Shown: one piece after another, positions 16,285-24,152 of the stretch | Position numbering within the stretch: position 1 is the stretch's first letter | Layout of the letters: each line of letters begins with the position of its first letter | Source: Chloroflexota bacterium | Lineage (GTDB): Bacteria > Chloroflexota > Anaerolineae > Anaerolineales > Villigracilaceae | NCBI GenBank assembly: GCA_023459215.1 | Contig: JAEWVF010000079.1 | Span: forward strand, 33,167 to 97,166 | Direction: 5' to 3' | DNA length: 64,000 nt | The notes under the pieces: model-generated | What the model was told of the DNA's origin: nothing | What the model saw: only the letters and a program-made list of their open reading frames with translations | Database searches by the model: none | Position numbers and translations under genes: made by a program

Positions 16285-16926
16285 TTATTTTTGGCGAGTA
16301 TGAATGCAAAGCAACAGCCCGGAGGCAATGCTGACCTGGGCTTGCGAGACGGTCATCCGGTTGCTGATGCCACGGGTACGATATGGGGAAAGGGTTTCAG
16401 ACTGGAGCGGATACTCCAACCCGGCGGTCACGACTCCTGTGACGGGCATGCCCCAGGGCAGGAGCGATACCGTATCGCCGGGCGCGCCGTTGATTTCGGT
16501 CTGCTGGCGGATAAAGAAGGCCTCCGTCAAGCCATCCTCGGCGCGGACATCGGCGGCGATACATTCTGGCGCGGAAAGCAGGCTGAGCACGCCAAGGGAC
16601 TGATCCAGGCGACCGCCATAGGCCCCCAGGACCAGGATTGGGCGGTATCCGGCCTGCAATGCAGTTTGCAGGGCCAGTTCGAGGTCAGTCTCGTCCTTGG
16701 CCGGCGGATGGCGCTCCAGGCGCGCTCCGGCGTTGGCAAATGCAACCAATTCCGCTTCGGAGAGCGAATCAAAGTCGCCGATGATGCGTGTGGGGGTCAG
16801 CCCCAGGCAGGCGGCATGGCGCGCGCCGCCGTCGGCGGCAATCAGGACATCCTCGGGGCGAATTAACGCGCGCATCCGCTCCAGGTCGGGCGGCTCGCCG
16901 TTGGCAAACAAAATGGCTCGGGGCAT
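16285..16926 (-). CDS. Thiamine diphosphokinase (thiamine pyrophosphokinase)
   Basis: A 213-residue enzyme that transfers pyrophosphate from ATP to thiamine to give TPP. Motifs seen: ILFANGEPPD start, AADGGARHAACLGLTPTRIIGDFDSL, the metal-binding PPAKDETDLELAL segment, LGAYGGRLDQSLG, and a C-terminal beta domain ending with TRGISNRMT. These match the TPK catalytic and thiamine-binding domains. It is the first gene behind a TPP riboswitch, so uptake and activation of thiamine share control. The ATG sits directly after the terminator U-tract, and the SD (AGGGAGGA) is the 3' arm of that terminator. Confidence 0.92.
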   Translation of the reverse strand: MPRAILFANGEPPDLERMRALIRPEDVLIAADGGARHAACLGLTPTRIIGDFDSLSEAELVAFANAGARLERHPPAKDETDLELALQTALQAGYRPILVLGAYGGRLDQSLGVLSLLSAPECIAADVRAEDGLTEAFFIRQQTEINGAPGDTVSLLPWGMPVTGVVTAGLEYPLQSETLSPYRTRGISNRMTVSQAQVSIASGLLLCIHTRQK

Positions 16927-16955
16927 AAAAAAATCCTCCCTGGTGGAGGGAGGAT
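16927..16955 (-). terminator. Riboswitch-controlled intrinsic terminator overlapping the SD
   Basis: On the minus strand ATCCTCCCT (16955-16947) pairs with AGGGAGGAT (16941-16933) around a 5-nt loop, followed by a T-run up to the ATG at 16926. The 3' arm contains the purine-rich SD, so folding would both stop transcription and hide the ribosome site. Confidence 0.85.
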
Positions 16956-16971
16956 GTTCAAGCGCAAAATA

Positions 16972-17062
16972 GGCATCCCTCCGCCGGTACTAACCGGATC
17001 AGGTTCTGCGGGTCGAGCGCGTTACGCTCCTCTCAGCCTGTTGGGCAGGCTCCCCGTTGGGT
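16972..17062 (-). ncRNA. TPP riboswitch (THI element)
   Basis: Read on the minus strand, the region begins near CGGGGAGCC, then has the conserved GGCTGAGAGG, a variable P3 stem-loop (GAGCG/CGCTC), GACCC, GAACCTGATCCGGTTAGT and the closing ACCGGCGGAGGGA. This order and these sequences are the hallmark of the TPP aptamer. It leads straight into a terminator and thiamine genes, so TPP binding is expected to switch the operon off. Confidence 0.95.
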
Positions 17063-17082
17063 TGTTGACGTTCAAGGTTTGT

Positions 17083-17111
17083 ATTGTAATCGAAAGCAGG
17101 AGAATTATCAA
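17083..17111 (-). promoter_or_regulatory. Promoter of the thiamine operon
   Basis: On the minus strand TTGATA (17111-17106) and TACAAT (17088-17083) are separated by exactly 17 bp. The predicted start near 17076 lies about 14 bp before the TPP aptamer. Confidence 0.7.
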
Positions 17112-17117
17112 ATTTGG

Positions 17118-17123
17118 TAAAAT
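17118..17123 (+). promoter_or_regulatory. -10 box for a probable leaderless transcript
   Basis: TAAAAT ends 6 bp before ATG 17130, and no SD is present. This would place the transcription start at or next to the start codon. No good -35 box is seen at 17-bp spacing. Confidence 0.45.
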
Positions 17124-17129
17124 CATTCC

Positions 17130-18734
17130 ATGCGCGCACAAAAAAACTTTCTGGCATTTGCCCTTATTCTCTCCATCCTGACGGCTTGCACCCGCGCCGC
17201 CCCAGTCGAAACCGCCCTAACCCCGGTAGCCCCGGCCAACGTGGCCCTGCCCACCCTGGCGCCAGTGCAGACCTTCCTGCCGCCAACGCGCGCCGCCGGA
17301 ACCCCGCTGGCCAGCCCAACGCCGGATGTAAAACTGGTTCTGCCAACGTTCACCCCGCTCGCGCCCGAGCTGGCCAGCCTGGATACCGCCACGCCCGGCC
17401 CGGTGACGTACACCGTCCAGGCTGGCGATTATCTCGGGCAAATTGCCGAAAGCTACGGGATCAGCGTGGAGGAACTGGCCGGGGCGAACAACCTCGATCC
17501 GGTTTACGGAATCATCTATCCGGGCGATGTGCTGCTGGTCCCGGTCAGCCCAGAGCAGGCTGCCGCCGTTGTCCAGGCGACGCCGGTTTACGCTACAATT
17601 TCTTCCAACTATTTCAAAATCATCCCCGATTCGGAACTGGTCTATTCGCCGCTCGGAACCCTGCTGAACATCGAGGCTTTCGTGCGCCAGCAGGGCGGCT
17701 ACCTTGCTTATTACACCCAGGAGGTCGAGGGCGAATCGTTGAGCGGCTGGCAAATCGTGCGCCGCATCGCCTTGAATTATTCTGTCAACCCGCGCCTGCT
17801 GCTGGCGATCCTGGAATATCGCAGCCAGTGGGTGAGCAATCCCAACCCGGCCCCCTCGACCCTGGATACGCCCATCGGCTATATCGATGAGACGCGGGTG
17901 GGGCTTTACCGCCAACTGGCCTGGACCGCCGACAAACTCAACGAAGGGTTCTACCGCTGGCGTGAAGGTCAGGTCACTGCCTGGCAACTGGCCGACGGCA
18001 CAGGAATCCTGGCGCAGCCCGGCATCAACGCCGGGACCGCCGGGGTGCAAAACCTGTTCGCCAAGCTGGATGACCAGGCAAGCTGGGAGATCGACAGCGG
18101 ACCAAACGGCCTGTATGCCACCTACAGCAAAATGTTCGGCTACCCTTTCGATTGGGCTATCGAACCGATCCTGCCTGAAACCCTGAGCCAGCCAACCCTG
18201 ATCCTGCCTTTTGAGCCGGGCCAGTCCTGGTCGTATACCGGCGGCCCGCACGGCGGCTGGGATAGCGGCTCGGCCTGGGCCGCGCTGGATTTTGCGCCTC
18301 CCGGCGAGCCGATGGGCTGCGCCCAGACCGAAGCGTGGGTAACGGCTGTCGCCGATGGAAAAATCGTCCGCTCTGAAGCTGGAGCGGTCGTGCAGGACCT
18401 GGATGGCGACGGGCTGGAGCAAACCGGCTGGACTATCCTGTACATGCACATCGAGACCCGCGACCGTGTCCCGGTTGGACAATTTGTCCGCGCCGGGGAA
18501 CGCATCGGTCATTCCTCCTGCGAAGGCGGTTTCTCAAACGCCAACCACCTGCACATTGCCCGCCGTTACAACGGGGTGTGGATTGCCGCCGATGCACCCG
18601 GCCTGAACTTCGTCATGGATGGCTGGGTGGTCAGCGGCCAGGATCGCGAGTATTTCGGGTTCCTGAGCAAAGACGGCGTCAGCCTGGAAGCCTGGGAAAC
18701 GGTCGGACCGATCAACCAAATCCAACGCCCATGA
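17130..18734 (+). CDS. LysM and M23-like domain lipoprotein, tandem copy 1
   Basis: A 534-residue surface lipoprotein with a signal peptide ending in the lipobox LTAC (about residues 16-19). A Pro/Thr/Ala-rich linker leads to one LysM domain (about 94-140, YTVQAGDYLGQIAESYG), a helical middle region with NPRLLLAILEYRS and a GLYRQLAW repeat-like segment, and a C-terminal M23-like peptidase fold (about 365-500). Possible metal ligands are the H of GGPHGGW, the D of AALDFAPP, and HLH near 471-473. The H-to-D spacing is wider than the usual H-x3-D of M23, so activity is uncertain. It overlaps the next copy by 4 bp. Confidence 0.8.
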   Translation: MRAQKNFLAFALILSILTACTRAAPVETALTPVAPANVALPTLAPVQTFLPPTRAAGTPLASPTPDVKLVLPTFTPLAPELASLDTATPGPVTYTVQAGDYLGQIAESYGISVEELAGANNLDPVYGIIYPGDVLLVPVSPEQAAAVVQATPVYATISSNYFKIIPDSELVYSPLGTLLNIEAFVRQQGGYLAYYTQEVEGESLSGWQIVRRIALNYSVNPRLLLAILEYRSQWVSNPNPAPSTLDTPIGYIDETRVGLYRQLAWTADKLNEGFYRWREGQVTAWQLADGTGILAQPGINAGTAGVQNLFAKLDDQASWEIDSGPNGLYATYSKMFGYPFDWAIEPILPETLSQPTLILPFEPGQSWSYTGGPHGGWDSGSAWAALDFAPPGEPMGCAQTEAWVTAVADGKIVRSEAGAVVQDLDGDGLEQTGWTILYMHIETRDRVPVGQFVRAGERIGHSSCEGGFSNANHLHIARRYNGVWIAADAPGLNFVMDGWVVSGQDREYFGFLSKDGVSLEAWETVGPINQIQRP

Positions 18735-20293
18735 AAAAACTGGCGCAACTCCTGTTTCTGGCTCTCTTTACTGCCTCCTGCGCAGCTCCCGGCGCAGGGC
18801 TGTGGGGCAATCCTGCCACGCCGACTCCGCCCGGCACAGCAACCCCCACCCGCATCAGCTATGCTCTCGTCGCCACCATCACCCCGACGCCCACCGCCAC
18901 CCCACAGATGGTGTTGCCACTCTCCGATACGCCCACACCCGGCGCGCCAACTATGCCAACCCTGCCGCCGGTCAACACCGCCGGGCCGATGATCCTGCTG
19001 CGCGCCCAGAGCGGGGATACGCTAGAGATTATCGCCAGGCGCTCCAACGTGCGCCTGGAACAGGTGATTTCCGATGTAGTCCTGCCGCAGCCAAACACCC
19101 TGCTCGACCCCGGCACGCTCCTGCTCGTCCCAGACCAACTCCCCTCCGAGCGCACCAGCAACGGGCTGATGCTGCCCGACAGCGAATTTGTCCTTTCCGC
19201 AACCGCGATTGGCTTTGATACCAGCCTGTACACCAACGATGCCGGCGGCTATCTCTCGCGCTACACCGAATACCTGATGAGCAACGGCAAAACCAGCGGG
19301 GCCAAAGTTCTGGAGCGAATCGCTTATGACAATTCGATTCATCCGCGCCTGCTGTTGACCCTGCTTGAACTGGAAAGCCGCTGGGTTCGCGGCAATCCTT
19401 CCAACTTTGCCCAGGAAGAATACCCGCTTGGCTACGCCGATATCCAGTACAAAGGGCTTCACCGCCAACTGGCCTGGGCGATTGGAGAACTATCCACCGG
19501 CTACTATGGCTGGCGCTCCGGGGAACTGACCGAAATCACCTTTGAAGATGGCTCGAAAATCAGCCTGGCTCCGACCCTGAACGCGGCCACTGTAGGGTTG
19601 ATGTATTTCTTCTCGAAAACACGCAGCCGTGAAACCTGGGCGCAGGCCGTGGCCGCCTTTCCGGCCCTGTATATCGAGATGTTCGGCGATCCCTGGCCGC
19701 GAGCCGAGCAAATCGAGCCGCTTTTCCCGCCTGGCCTGACCCAACCAGAATTGGGCCTGCCCTTCCAGCCGGAGCAGGTCTGGGCCTACACCGGCGGCCC
19801 ACATGCCGCCTGGGAGCGCAAGGGCGCGCTGGCCGCTATCGACTTTGCCCCCGGCGCAATTGAACAGGGCTGCGTGAAATCGGATAACTGGGTGATTGCT
19901 CCGGCCCCCGGCCTGGTTGTGCGCACCGATGAGGGTGTGGTCATCCTCGACCTGGACGGCGACGGTTATGAACAAACCGGTTGGGTGCTGCTCTTCCTGC
20001 ATATCGGCGACGAAGGCAAAGTAAAACTCGGAACTTACCTGCAAAAAGACGATAAAATCGGCCACCCGTCCTGCACAGGCGGCGTTTCCACCGGAACACA
20101 TGTCCATTTCGCGCGCAAATACAACGGCGAGTGGATACTGGCGGGCGGGGCGTTGCCCTTCAACTTGAACGATTGGGTGGTTGCGCAAGGCAATGAACCC
20201 TACAAGGGCACCCTGTCGCGCGCTGGCGCAGTCATCAATGCCAGCACCAGCGGCGCCTATGAAACAAGGATTATCCGTGAGAAGAACGAATAG
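18731..20293 (+). CDS. LysM and M23-like domain lipoprotein, tandem copy 2
   Basis: A 520-residue lipoprotein. ATG 18731 is chosen because it overlaps the previous stop (ATGA) and gives a clean signal peptide MKKLAQLLFLALFTASC. Same plan as copy 1: Pro/Thr linker, a diverged LysM-like segment (LRAQSGDTLEIIARRS, about 90), a helical middle with HPRLLLTLLELES and GLHRQLAWAI, and an M23-like C-terminus with GGPHAAW, AAIDFAPG and THVHFARKYNGEW. Peptidoglycan binding or hydrolysis at the cell surface is inferred from the domains. Translation is probably coupled to copy 1. Confidence 0.8.
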   Translation: MKKLAQLLFLALFTASCAAPGAGLWGNPATPTPPGTATPTRISYALVATITPTPTATPQMVLPLSDTPTPGAPTMPTLPPVNTAGPMILLRAQSGDTLEIIARRSNVRLEQVISDVVLPQPNTLLDPGTLLLVPDQLPSERTSNGLMLPDSEFVLSATAIGFDTSLYTNDAGGYLSRYTEYLMSNGKTSGAKVLERIAYDNSIHPRLLLTLLELESRWVRGNPSNFAQEEYPLGYADIQYKGLHRQLAWAIGELSTGYYGWRSGELTEITFEDGSKISLAPTLNAATVGLMYFFSKTRSRETWAQAVAAFPALYIEMFGDPWPRAEQIEPLFPPGLTQPELGLPFQPEQVWAYTGGPHAAWERKGALAAIDFAPGAIEQGCVKSDNWVIAPAPGLVVRTDEGVVILDLDGDGYEQTGWVLLFLHIGDEGKVKLGTYLQKDDKIGHPSCTGGVSTGTHVHFARKYNGEWILAGGALPFNLNDWVVAQGNEPYKGTLSRAGAVINASTSGAYETRIIREKNE

Positions 20294-21779
20294 AATTTGC
20301 AACCGCTTTGGGGGATGGAAGCTGGCGCATGTCCCAACACTGCTTGCCCTCCTGGGCATTTTGCTATCAAGCTGCCTGCCCGCCGGGGGGACGGTAGCAA
20401 CCCCGCAGCCCGAATCGCCTTTCGCGGAGGTTTTCCCGACCCCAGCCGCCGACTTTACCCCCATCCCCACCCGCCCGGCGTATCAGCCCGGCGAATTGGT
20501 TGAGTACATTGCCCAAACCGGCGACATCCTGCCAGCTCTGGCCGCCCGTTTCAACACCAGCGAAGCCGAAATCCGCGCCGCCAACCCGATCATCCCGCAG
20601 GACTCGACCACCATGCCCCCAGGTTTTCCGATGCAGATCCCGATTTATTACCAACCCCTGTGGGGCACCTCCTATCAGATCATCCCGGATGTGCTCTATG
20701 TCAACGGGCCAGCCCTGGTCGGATTCAGCAGCGCGGATTTTATCAACCAGCATGATGGCTGGCTGAAAACCTACCTCGAGCCGGGTTTCGAGGGCACCCG
20801 CACCGCCGCGGCAACCATCGACCTGGTCGCCAAGAATTTCAGCGTCAGCCCGCGCCTATTCCTGGCCATGCTCGAATACCAATCACAGGGACTTTCCAAT
20901 CCGGCCATGCCCGATACGGTTTATTTCCTCGGGTATGAAAACGCCAGCTATAAAGGGCTTTACCTGCAACTGGTTTGGGCAGCCAATACCCTCAACAACG
21001 GCTATTACGGCTGGCGGCGCGGCAGCCTGCGTGAATTCGAATCCCCGGATGGCCGCTTGCAGCGCCCCGACCCCTGGCAAAACGCCGCCAGCGTATCGCT
21101 CCAATATCTCTACGCGCATTTATACAACAGCCCAATCTATGACCAAATCATCGGAGCCGGCGGACTGGCCCAAACCTATGCCAGTCTATTCGGCGACCCC
21201 TGGCAAGTCGAACCACACCTGCCCGGTAGTTTGCGCCAGCCGGAGTTTTCGCTGCCATTCGAAAACGGCAAATCCTGGAACTATACCGGCGGCCCGCACA
21301 CCGGCTGGGGATTGGGTGAGCCTTTTGCTGCTATCGATTTTGCTCCGGCGGGTGTTTCTAATTGCGATTCATCCAGCGAGTGGATTGTGGCAATTGCCGA
21401 CGGGCAAATTATCCGCTCCGAGCCAGGAATTGTAGTACTTGACCTGGATGGCGACGGCCAGGAACAGAGTGGCTGGGTTATTTTCTACCTGCATGTTGCC
21501 ACAGAAGGGCGCACCCAGGTCGGGCAATCCCTGCCCAAGGGTGGCAGGATCGGTCACCCATCCTGCGAAGGCGGTTCCTCGACCGGAACGCACGTCCACC
21601 TTGCGCGCAAATACAACGGCGAATGGATCATGGCCGATGGCCCGCTGGCCTTCAATCTGGATGGCTGGGTAGCGGGCCGAGGTGCCCAGGCGTACCAGGG
21701 AACCCTGACCCGTTACTCACGCACAGTCACATCCTCGACCAGCGCCGAGGGCAAAAGTCTGATCAAGGCCGGAGACTAA
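20277..21779 (+). CDS. LysM and M23-like domain lipoprotein, tandem copy 3
   Basis: About 500 residues. GTG 20277 is preferred since AAGGA lies 7 nt before it; an ATG at 20259 in the same frame lacks an SD. A long positively charged N-terminus precedes the hydrophobic stretch and lipobox LLSSC. A LysM-like segment (YIAQTGDILPALAARFN), the helical middle (SPRLFLAMLEYQS, GLYLQLVWA) and an M23-like end (GGPHTGW, AAIDFAPAG, THVHLARKYNGEW) repeat the plan of copies 1 and 2. It overlaps copy 2 by 17 bp and ends before a strong terminator, so the three genes form one operon. Confidence 0.78.
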   Translation: MRRTNRICNRFGGWKLAHVPTLLALLGILLSSCLPAGGTVATPQPESPFAEVFPTPAADFTPIPTRPAYQPGELVEYIAQTGDILPALAARFNTSEAEIRAANPIIPQDSTTMPPGFPMQIPIYYQPLWGTSYQIIPDVLYVNGPALVGFSSADFINQHDGWLKTYLEPGFEGTRTAAATIDLVAKNFSVSPRLFLAMLEYQSQGLSNPAMPDTVYFLGYENASYKGLYLQLVWAANTLNNGYYGWRRGSLREFESPDGRLQRPDPWQNAASVSLQYLYAHLYNSPIYDQIIGAGGLAQTYASLFGDPWQVEPHLPGSLRQPEFSLPFENGKSWNYTGGPHTGWGLGEPFAAIDFAPAGVSNCDSSSEWIVAIADGQIIRSEPGIVVLDLDGDGQEQSGWVIFYLHVATEGRTQVGQSLPKGGRIGHPSCEGGSSTGTHVHLARKYNGEWIMADGPLAFNLDGWVAGRGAQAYQGTLTRYSRTVTSSTSAEGKSLIKAGD

Positions 21780-21797
21780 AAACCAGACCCGGAATTA

Positions 21798-21835
21798 AAA
21801 AATCTGTGTCGGAATCATATCCGGCACAGATTTTT
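21798..21835. terminator. Bidirectional intrinsic terminator
   Basis: AAAAATCTGTGTCGG (21798-21812) pairs with CCGGCACAGATTTTT (21821-21835) with one G-U pair and an 8-nt loop; T-runs occur on both strands. It serves the lipoprotein operon and the convergent osmC end. Confidence 0.85.
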
Positions 21836-21851
21836 ATTTACCGAAACAAAA

Positions 21852-22310
21852 CTACCCGGCCTGCCAGATTCCTTCCTTGACCAGCGCCCCGCTGGCCGCA
21901 TCACGGATAAAGTATTTCATCTCCATCGGTACCACCTTACCCAGCATGGACTGGGCCGGGCAATACTTGACCGAAGACAACTCAATCGCCCGCACTACCG
22001 CCGCTTCGTCAATGTTGTTGCCGCTAAAGTGATACTCAATAACGATGTGGGTAAAAACATGCGGGTGCTCGCCCTGTTGGTCGGCATGGACTTTGACTTC
22101 GAAAGCCGTCACATCCTGTTTCTTCTTGCGCACAATCGAAATCACATCCATGGCCGTGCAGCCCGCCAGCGAGACCGCCATCAACTCCAAGGGACGAAAG
22201 CCATCGTTGGCGCCGCCCACATCCGGGTGAGCGCCGAGCGGAACGCTAAAGCCGGTATCCGCCGTGCCGGTAAATGTCATACCATCTTTCCAGGTAACTT
22301 TTGCATCCAT
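21852..22310 (-). CDS. OsmC/Ohr family peroxiredoxin-like protein
   Basis: A 152-residue protein with both redox cysteines of the OsmC/Ohr fold: C51 in SLAGCTAMD and C117 in VKYCPAQ, plus the family segments GFRPLELMAVSLAGC and HIVIEYHFSGN. OsmC/Ohr enzymes reduce organic hydroperoxides with these cysteines. It lies at the end of a minus-strand cluster with two thioredoxin-like proteins and an ECF sigma/zinc anti-sigma pair, which fits a thiol-stress role. A 53-bp gap with a repeat hairpin separates it from the TlpA-like gene, so it may be partly independent of that operon. Confidence 0.9.
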   Translation of the reverse strand: MDAKVTWKDGMTFTGTADTGFSVPLGAHPDVGGANDGFRPLELMAVSLAGCTAMDVISIVRKKKQDVTAFEVKVHADQQGEHPHVFTHIVIEYHFSGNNIDEAAVVRAIELSSVKYCPAQSMLGKVVPMEMKYFIRDAASGALVKEGIWQAG

Positions 22311-22331
22311 CAGATTTGCTCCTATATTTAA

Positions 22332-22356
22332 TAGCGCGAGATATTCTCTCGCGCTA
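22332..22356. repeat. Dispersed hairpin repeat TAGCGCGAGA, copy 1
   Basis: TAGCGCGAGA (22332-22341) and TCTCGCGCTA (22347-22356) are perfect inverted arms around TATTC. The same arms with a different loop recur at 30534-30560. It lies between the TlpA-like and osmC genes. Confidence 0.75.
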
Positions 22357-22363
22357 CGATTTG

Positions 22364-22960
22364 TTATTCAACCAACAGCGGGGTAACATACTTTTCCAGC
22401 GCGGCCATGCTGATTTCGCCGCTCCAGGTCAGGCGCACCATGCCCTCACGGTCAATCACAAACGAGGTCGGCAGTCCGTTGACGCCGAAAGCCTTGCTGG
22501 CAACAAAGGATGGGTCGGGCCAAACCGGGAAGGTCAATCCATATTCGGCCACAAAATCGTCGACCGCTATGTTGCCCTGCAAACCATCTTCGATGGCAAC
22601 AATCACGAAGCCCTGGCCTTTGTATTTCTCATAGTAAGCTTGCAGGGTCGGCATCTCAGCCTTACAGGGTGGGCACCAGGTCGCCCAGGCATTGTACAAG
22701 ATCACCTGGCCGGCATAGTCGGACAAAGCCACCGGGGCATCGTTCAAGTCGGTCAAGGCCACCTCGGGAGCCGGGTAATTGACCGGGATCGGCACCACCA
22801 GGCCCTCGTCCAGTTGGCTGACGCTTTCACCCGCCTTTGGAATGGCCAGGAAACCGGCAATGGCCACCAGGATCAAGCCCCCGCCAATCACCATCATCAG
22901 CAGGCTCTGGCCGCCCATCGTCCGGGCTTTTTGCCGGGCCGCATCACGCTTGACCGACAT
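22364..22960 (-). CDS. TlpA-like membrane-anchored thioredoxin family protein
   Basis: A 198-residue protein: basic N-terminus, one membrane helix (about 20-42), then an extracytoplasmic thioredoxin/AhpC-TSA fold with active site WCPPC near 95-99 and the cis-Pro region GLPTSFVIDREG. TlpA/ResA proteins reduce disulfides in exported proteins or cytochrome c precursors. It begins 2 bp after the stop of the protein disulfide oxidoreductase gene and belongs to the sigma/anti-sigma operon. The exact target is unknown. Confidence 0.88.
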   Translation of the reverse strand: MSVKRDAARQKARTMGGQSLLMMVIGGGLILVAIAGFLAIPKAGESVSQLDEGLVVPIPVNYPAPEVALTDLNDAPVALSDYAGQVILYNAWATWCPPCKAEMPTLQAYYEKYKGQGFVIVAIEDGLQGNIAVDDFVAEYGLTFPVWPDPSFVASKAFGVNGLPTSFVIDREGMVRLTWSGEISMAALEKYVTPLLVE

Positions 22961-22962
22961 GT

Positions 22963-23640
22963 CTACTTCTTCCCTTTCAGCGCCTGGCGGACAGCATCCA
23001 AAAGCTGGGCTTCGGGCACCGCCCCAACCACGCGCTCCGCGCCATCGTTGATGATGGTATCGGGCACGCCGCTGATCTGGTAGTGTTCTGAAAGCGCTGC
23101 AAATTCCATGGCTTCGATCCCTTCAGCGCGGATCATGGCCGGGTTTTCCATCGCGAACTGGTGAGCGAGCAACACGGCTCGCGGGCAGTACGGGCAGGTA
23201 GGGGTGACAAAAACCTGCAACAGAAGCGGGCTGGTTAGCCCTTTCAAATAGGCGCGCGTTTCAGGCGACAAACCCGAATCGCGGCCCGAAACCATCAAAA
23301 TATCCTGAATCAGGGTGCTGAACTCGTGACCGGAAGGAATACCGAGATAACGGACACCCAGGTCGGTCACCTGCTCACCCTCGCGAGCCATGATCAGGAT
23401 TGCCGGAGCAGCCTGAACTTTGAAACCCGCGGCCACATCGGCATCCGCCTGCAAATCATATACTTTCAAGCCAAGTTTCTCTGAAATTGGGGCCAGTTCT
23501 TCGAGCAACTGGCGCACTTCAGCGCAATAATCGCAGTTTTCCTGGGAGGTGAAGAGCAACAACTCAACCGGATGCTGCATCTTTTGAAAAACATCCCGGA
23601 TTTGCCCGACAATCTCGTCATTGAGCAATTTTTCCATCAT
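22963..23640 (-). CDS. Two-domain protein disulfide oxidoreductase (PDO/glutaredoxin-like)
   Basis: A 225-residue protein with two thioredoxin-fold units, each with a CxxC: CDYC at 36-39 and CPYC near 150-153. This is the layout of archaeal and thermophile PDO and of AhpF-N-like proteins that pass electrons from thioredoxin reductase to disulfides. Two adjacent ATG codons (23640 and 23637) follow AAGGAGAA; the second has better spacing. It sits in the operon of the ECF sigma factor, anti-sigma factor, zinc-ribbon protein and TlpA-like protein. Confidence 0.85.
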   Translation of the reverse strand: MMEKLLNDEIVGQIRDVFQKMQHPVELLLFTSQENCDYCAEVRQLLEELAPISEKLGLKVYDLQADADVAAGFKVQAAPAILIMAREGEQVTDLGVRYLGIPSGHEFSTLIQDILMVSGRDSGLSPETRAYLKGLTSPLLLQVFVTPTCPYCPRAVLLAHQFAMENPAMIRAEGIEAMEFAALSEHYQISGVPDTIINDGAERVVGAVPEAQLLDAVRQALKGKK

Positions 23641-23682
23641 TTCTCCTTGGGTTGATTGCCCGCACGGGGCAAAGTTGACTTA

Positions 23683-23895
23683 TCAGGTGCAACCGCCGCC
23701 CCCGCCAGCCACAAAGCCGCAGGTAGGACACTCCAAATCCAGCACGCCGTTGTAATCCAGGCGTGCCTGCCCACACTGCGGACAAAGCGCGCCGCGCTTG
23801 AGCGGCGCGGCAGGTGATGGGGTCTCCAGCAGGAATTCGGGGGGTTCGGTCACACCCTTTGGATGTGCAATCCCCTGAAAAGTTGCAGGTTTCAT
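23683..23895 (-). CDS. Small zinc-ribbon protein
   Basis: A 70-residue protein whose ATG overlaps the anti-sigma stop (ATGA). The C-terminal half is a zinc ribbon: C38-P-Q-C41 and C56-P-T-C59, followed by a Gly-rich tail ending in GGGGGCT. The first 30 residues are Pro-rich and probably flexible. Function unknown; the operon of thiol enzymes and a zinc anti-sigma factor suggests a redox or metal role. An overlapping frame at 23618-23917 has no such pattern and is rejected. Confidence 0.7.
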   Translation of the reverse strand: MKPATFQGIAHPKGVTEPPEFLLETPSPAAPLKRGALCPQCGQARLDYNGVLDLECPTCGFVAGGGGGCT

Positions 23896-24152
23896 TTCCC
23901 CGGCAGGATAAAATCATCCAGTTTCAAGGCATGGAACAGGCGCGCCCGCGCCCCTTCCGGCACATCCACTGAACGGCTGCTGGTTTGATACAGGTAAATT
24001 GTTTTACTGGTCGTATCAACCACCACCCGGCAATTCTCACAGCCGCGCAAGTGCTGTTCCAACTCTGCGCACAGGTTTTCCGGCAGGCTGCCGTCCAGGT
24101 AATCGTTCAAAGAGGCCAAAAGGCCATGACAGTCATGTTTGTGTTCGCTCAT
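23892..24152 (-). CDS. Zinc-finger anti-sigma factor (ZAS)
   Basis: An 86-residue protein with the ZAS zinc motif H34-x3-C38-x2-C41 (HLRGCENC) and the conserved LNDYLDGSLP segment before it, plus C8 and H9 near the N-terminus. It has no membrane helix, so it is a soluble anti-sigma factor like RsrA or ChrR. It overlaps the ECF sigma gene by 4 bp (ATGA). In RsrA such a zinc site releases the sigma factor on thiol oxidation; the thiol-enzyme operon here suggests a similar switch, which is inference. Confidence 0.87.
   Translation of the reverse strand: MSEHKHDCHGLLASLNDYLDGSLPENLCAELEQHLRGCENCRVVVDTTSKTIYLYQTSSRSVDVPEGARARLFHALKLDDFILPGK

Noticed and set aside
17217..18512. Open frame of 431 codons antisense to the first LysM lipoprotein
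   Set aside because: No motif and no start signal; the sense strand has a lipobox, LysM and M23-like motifs.
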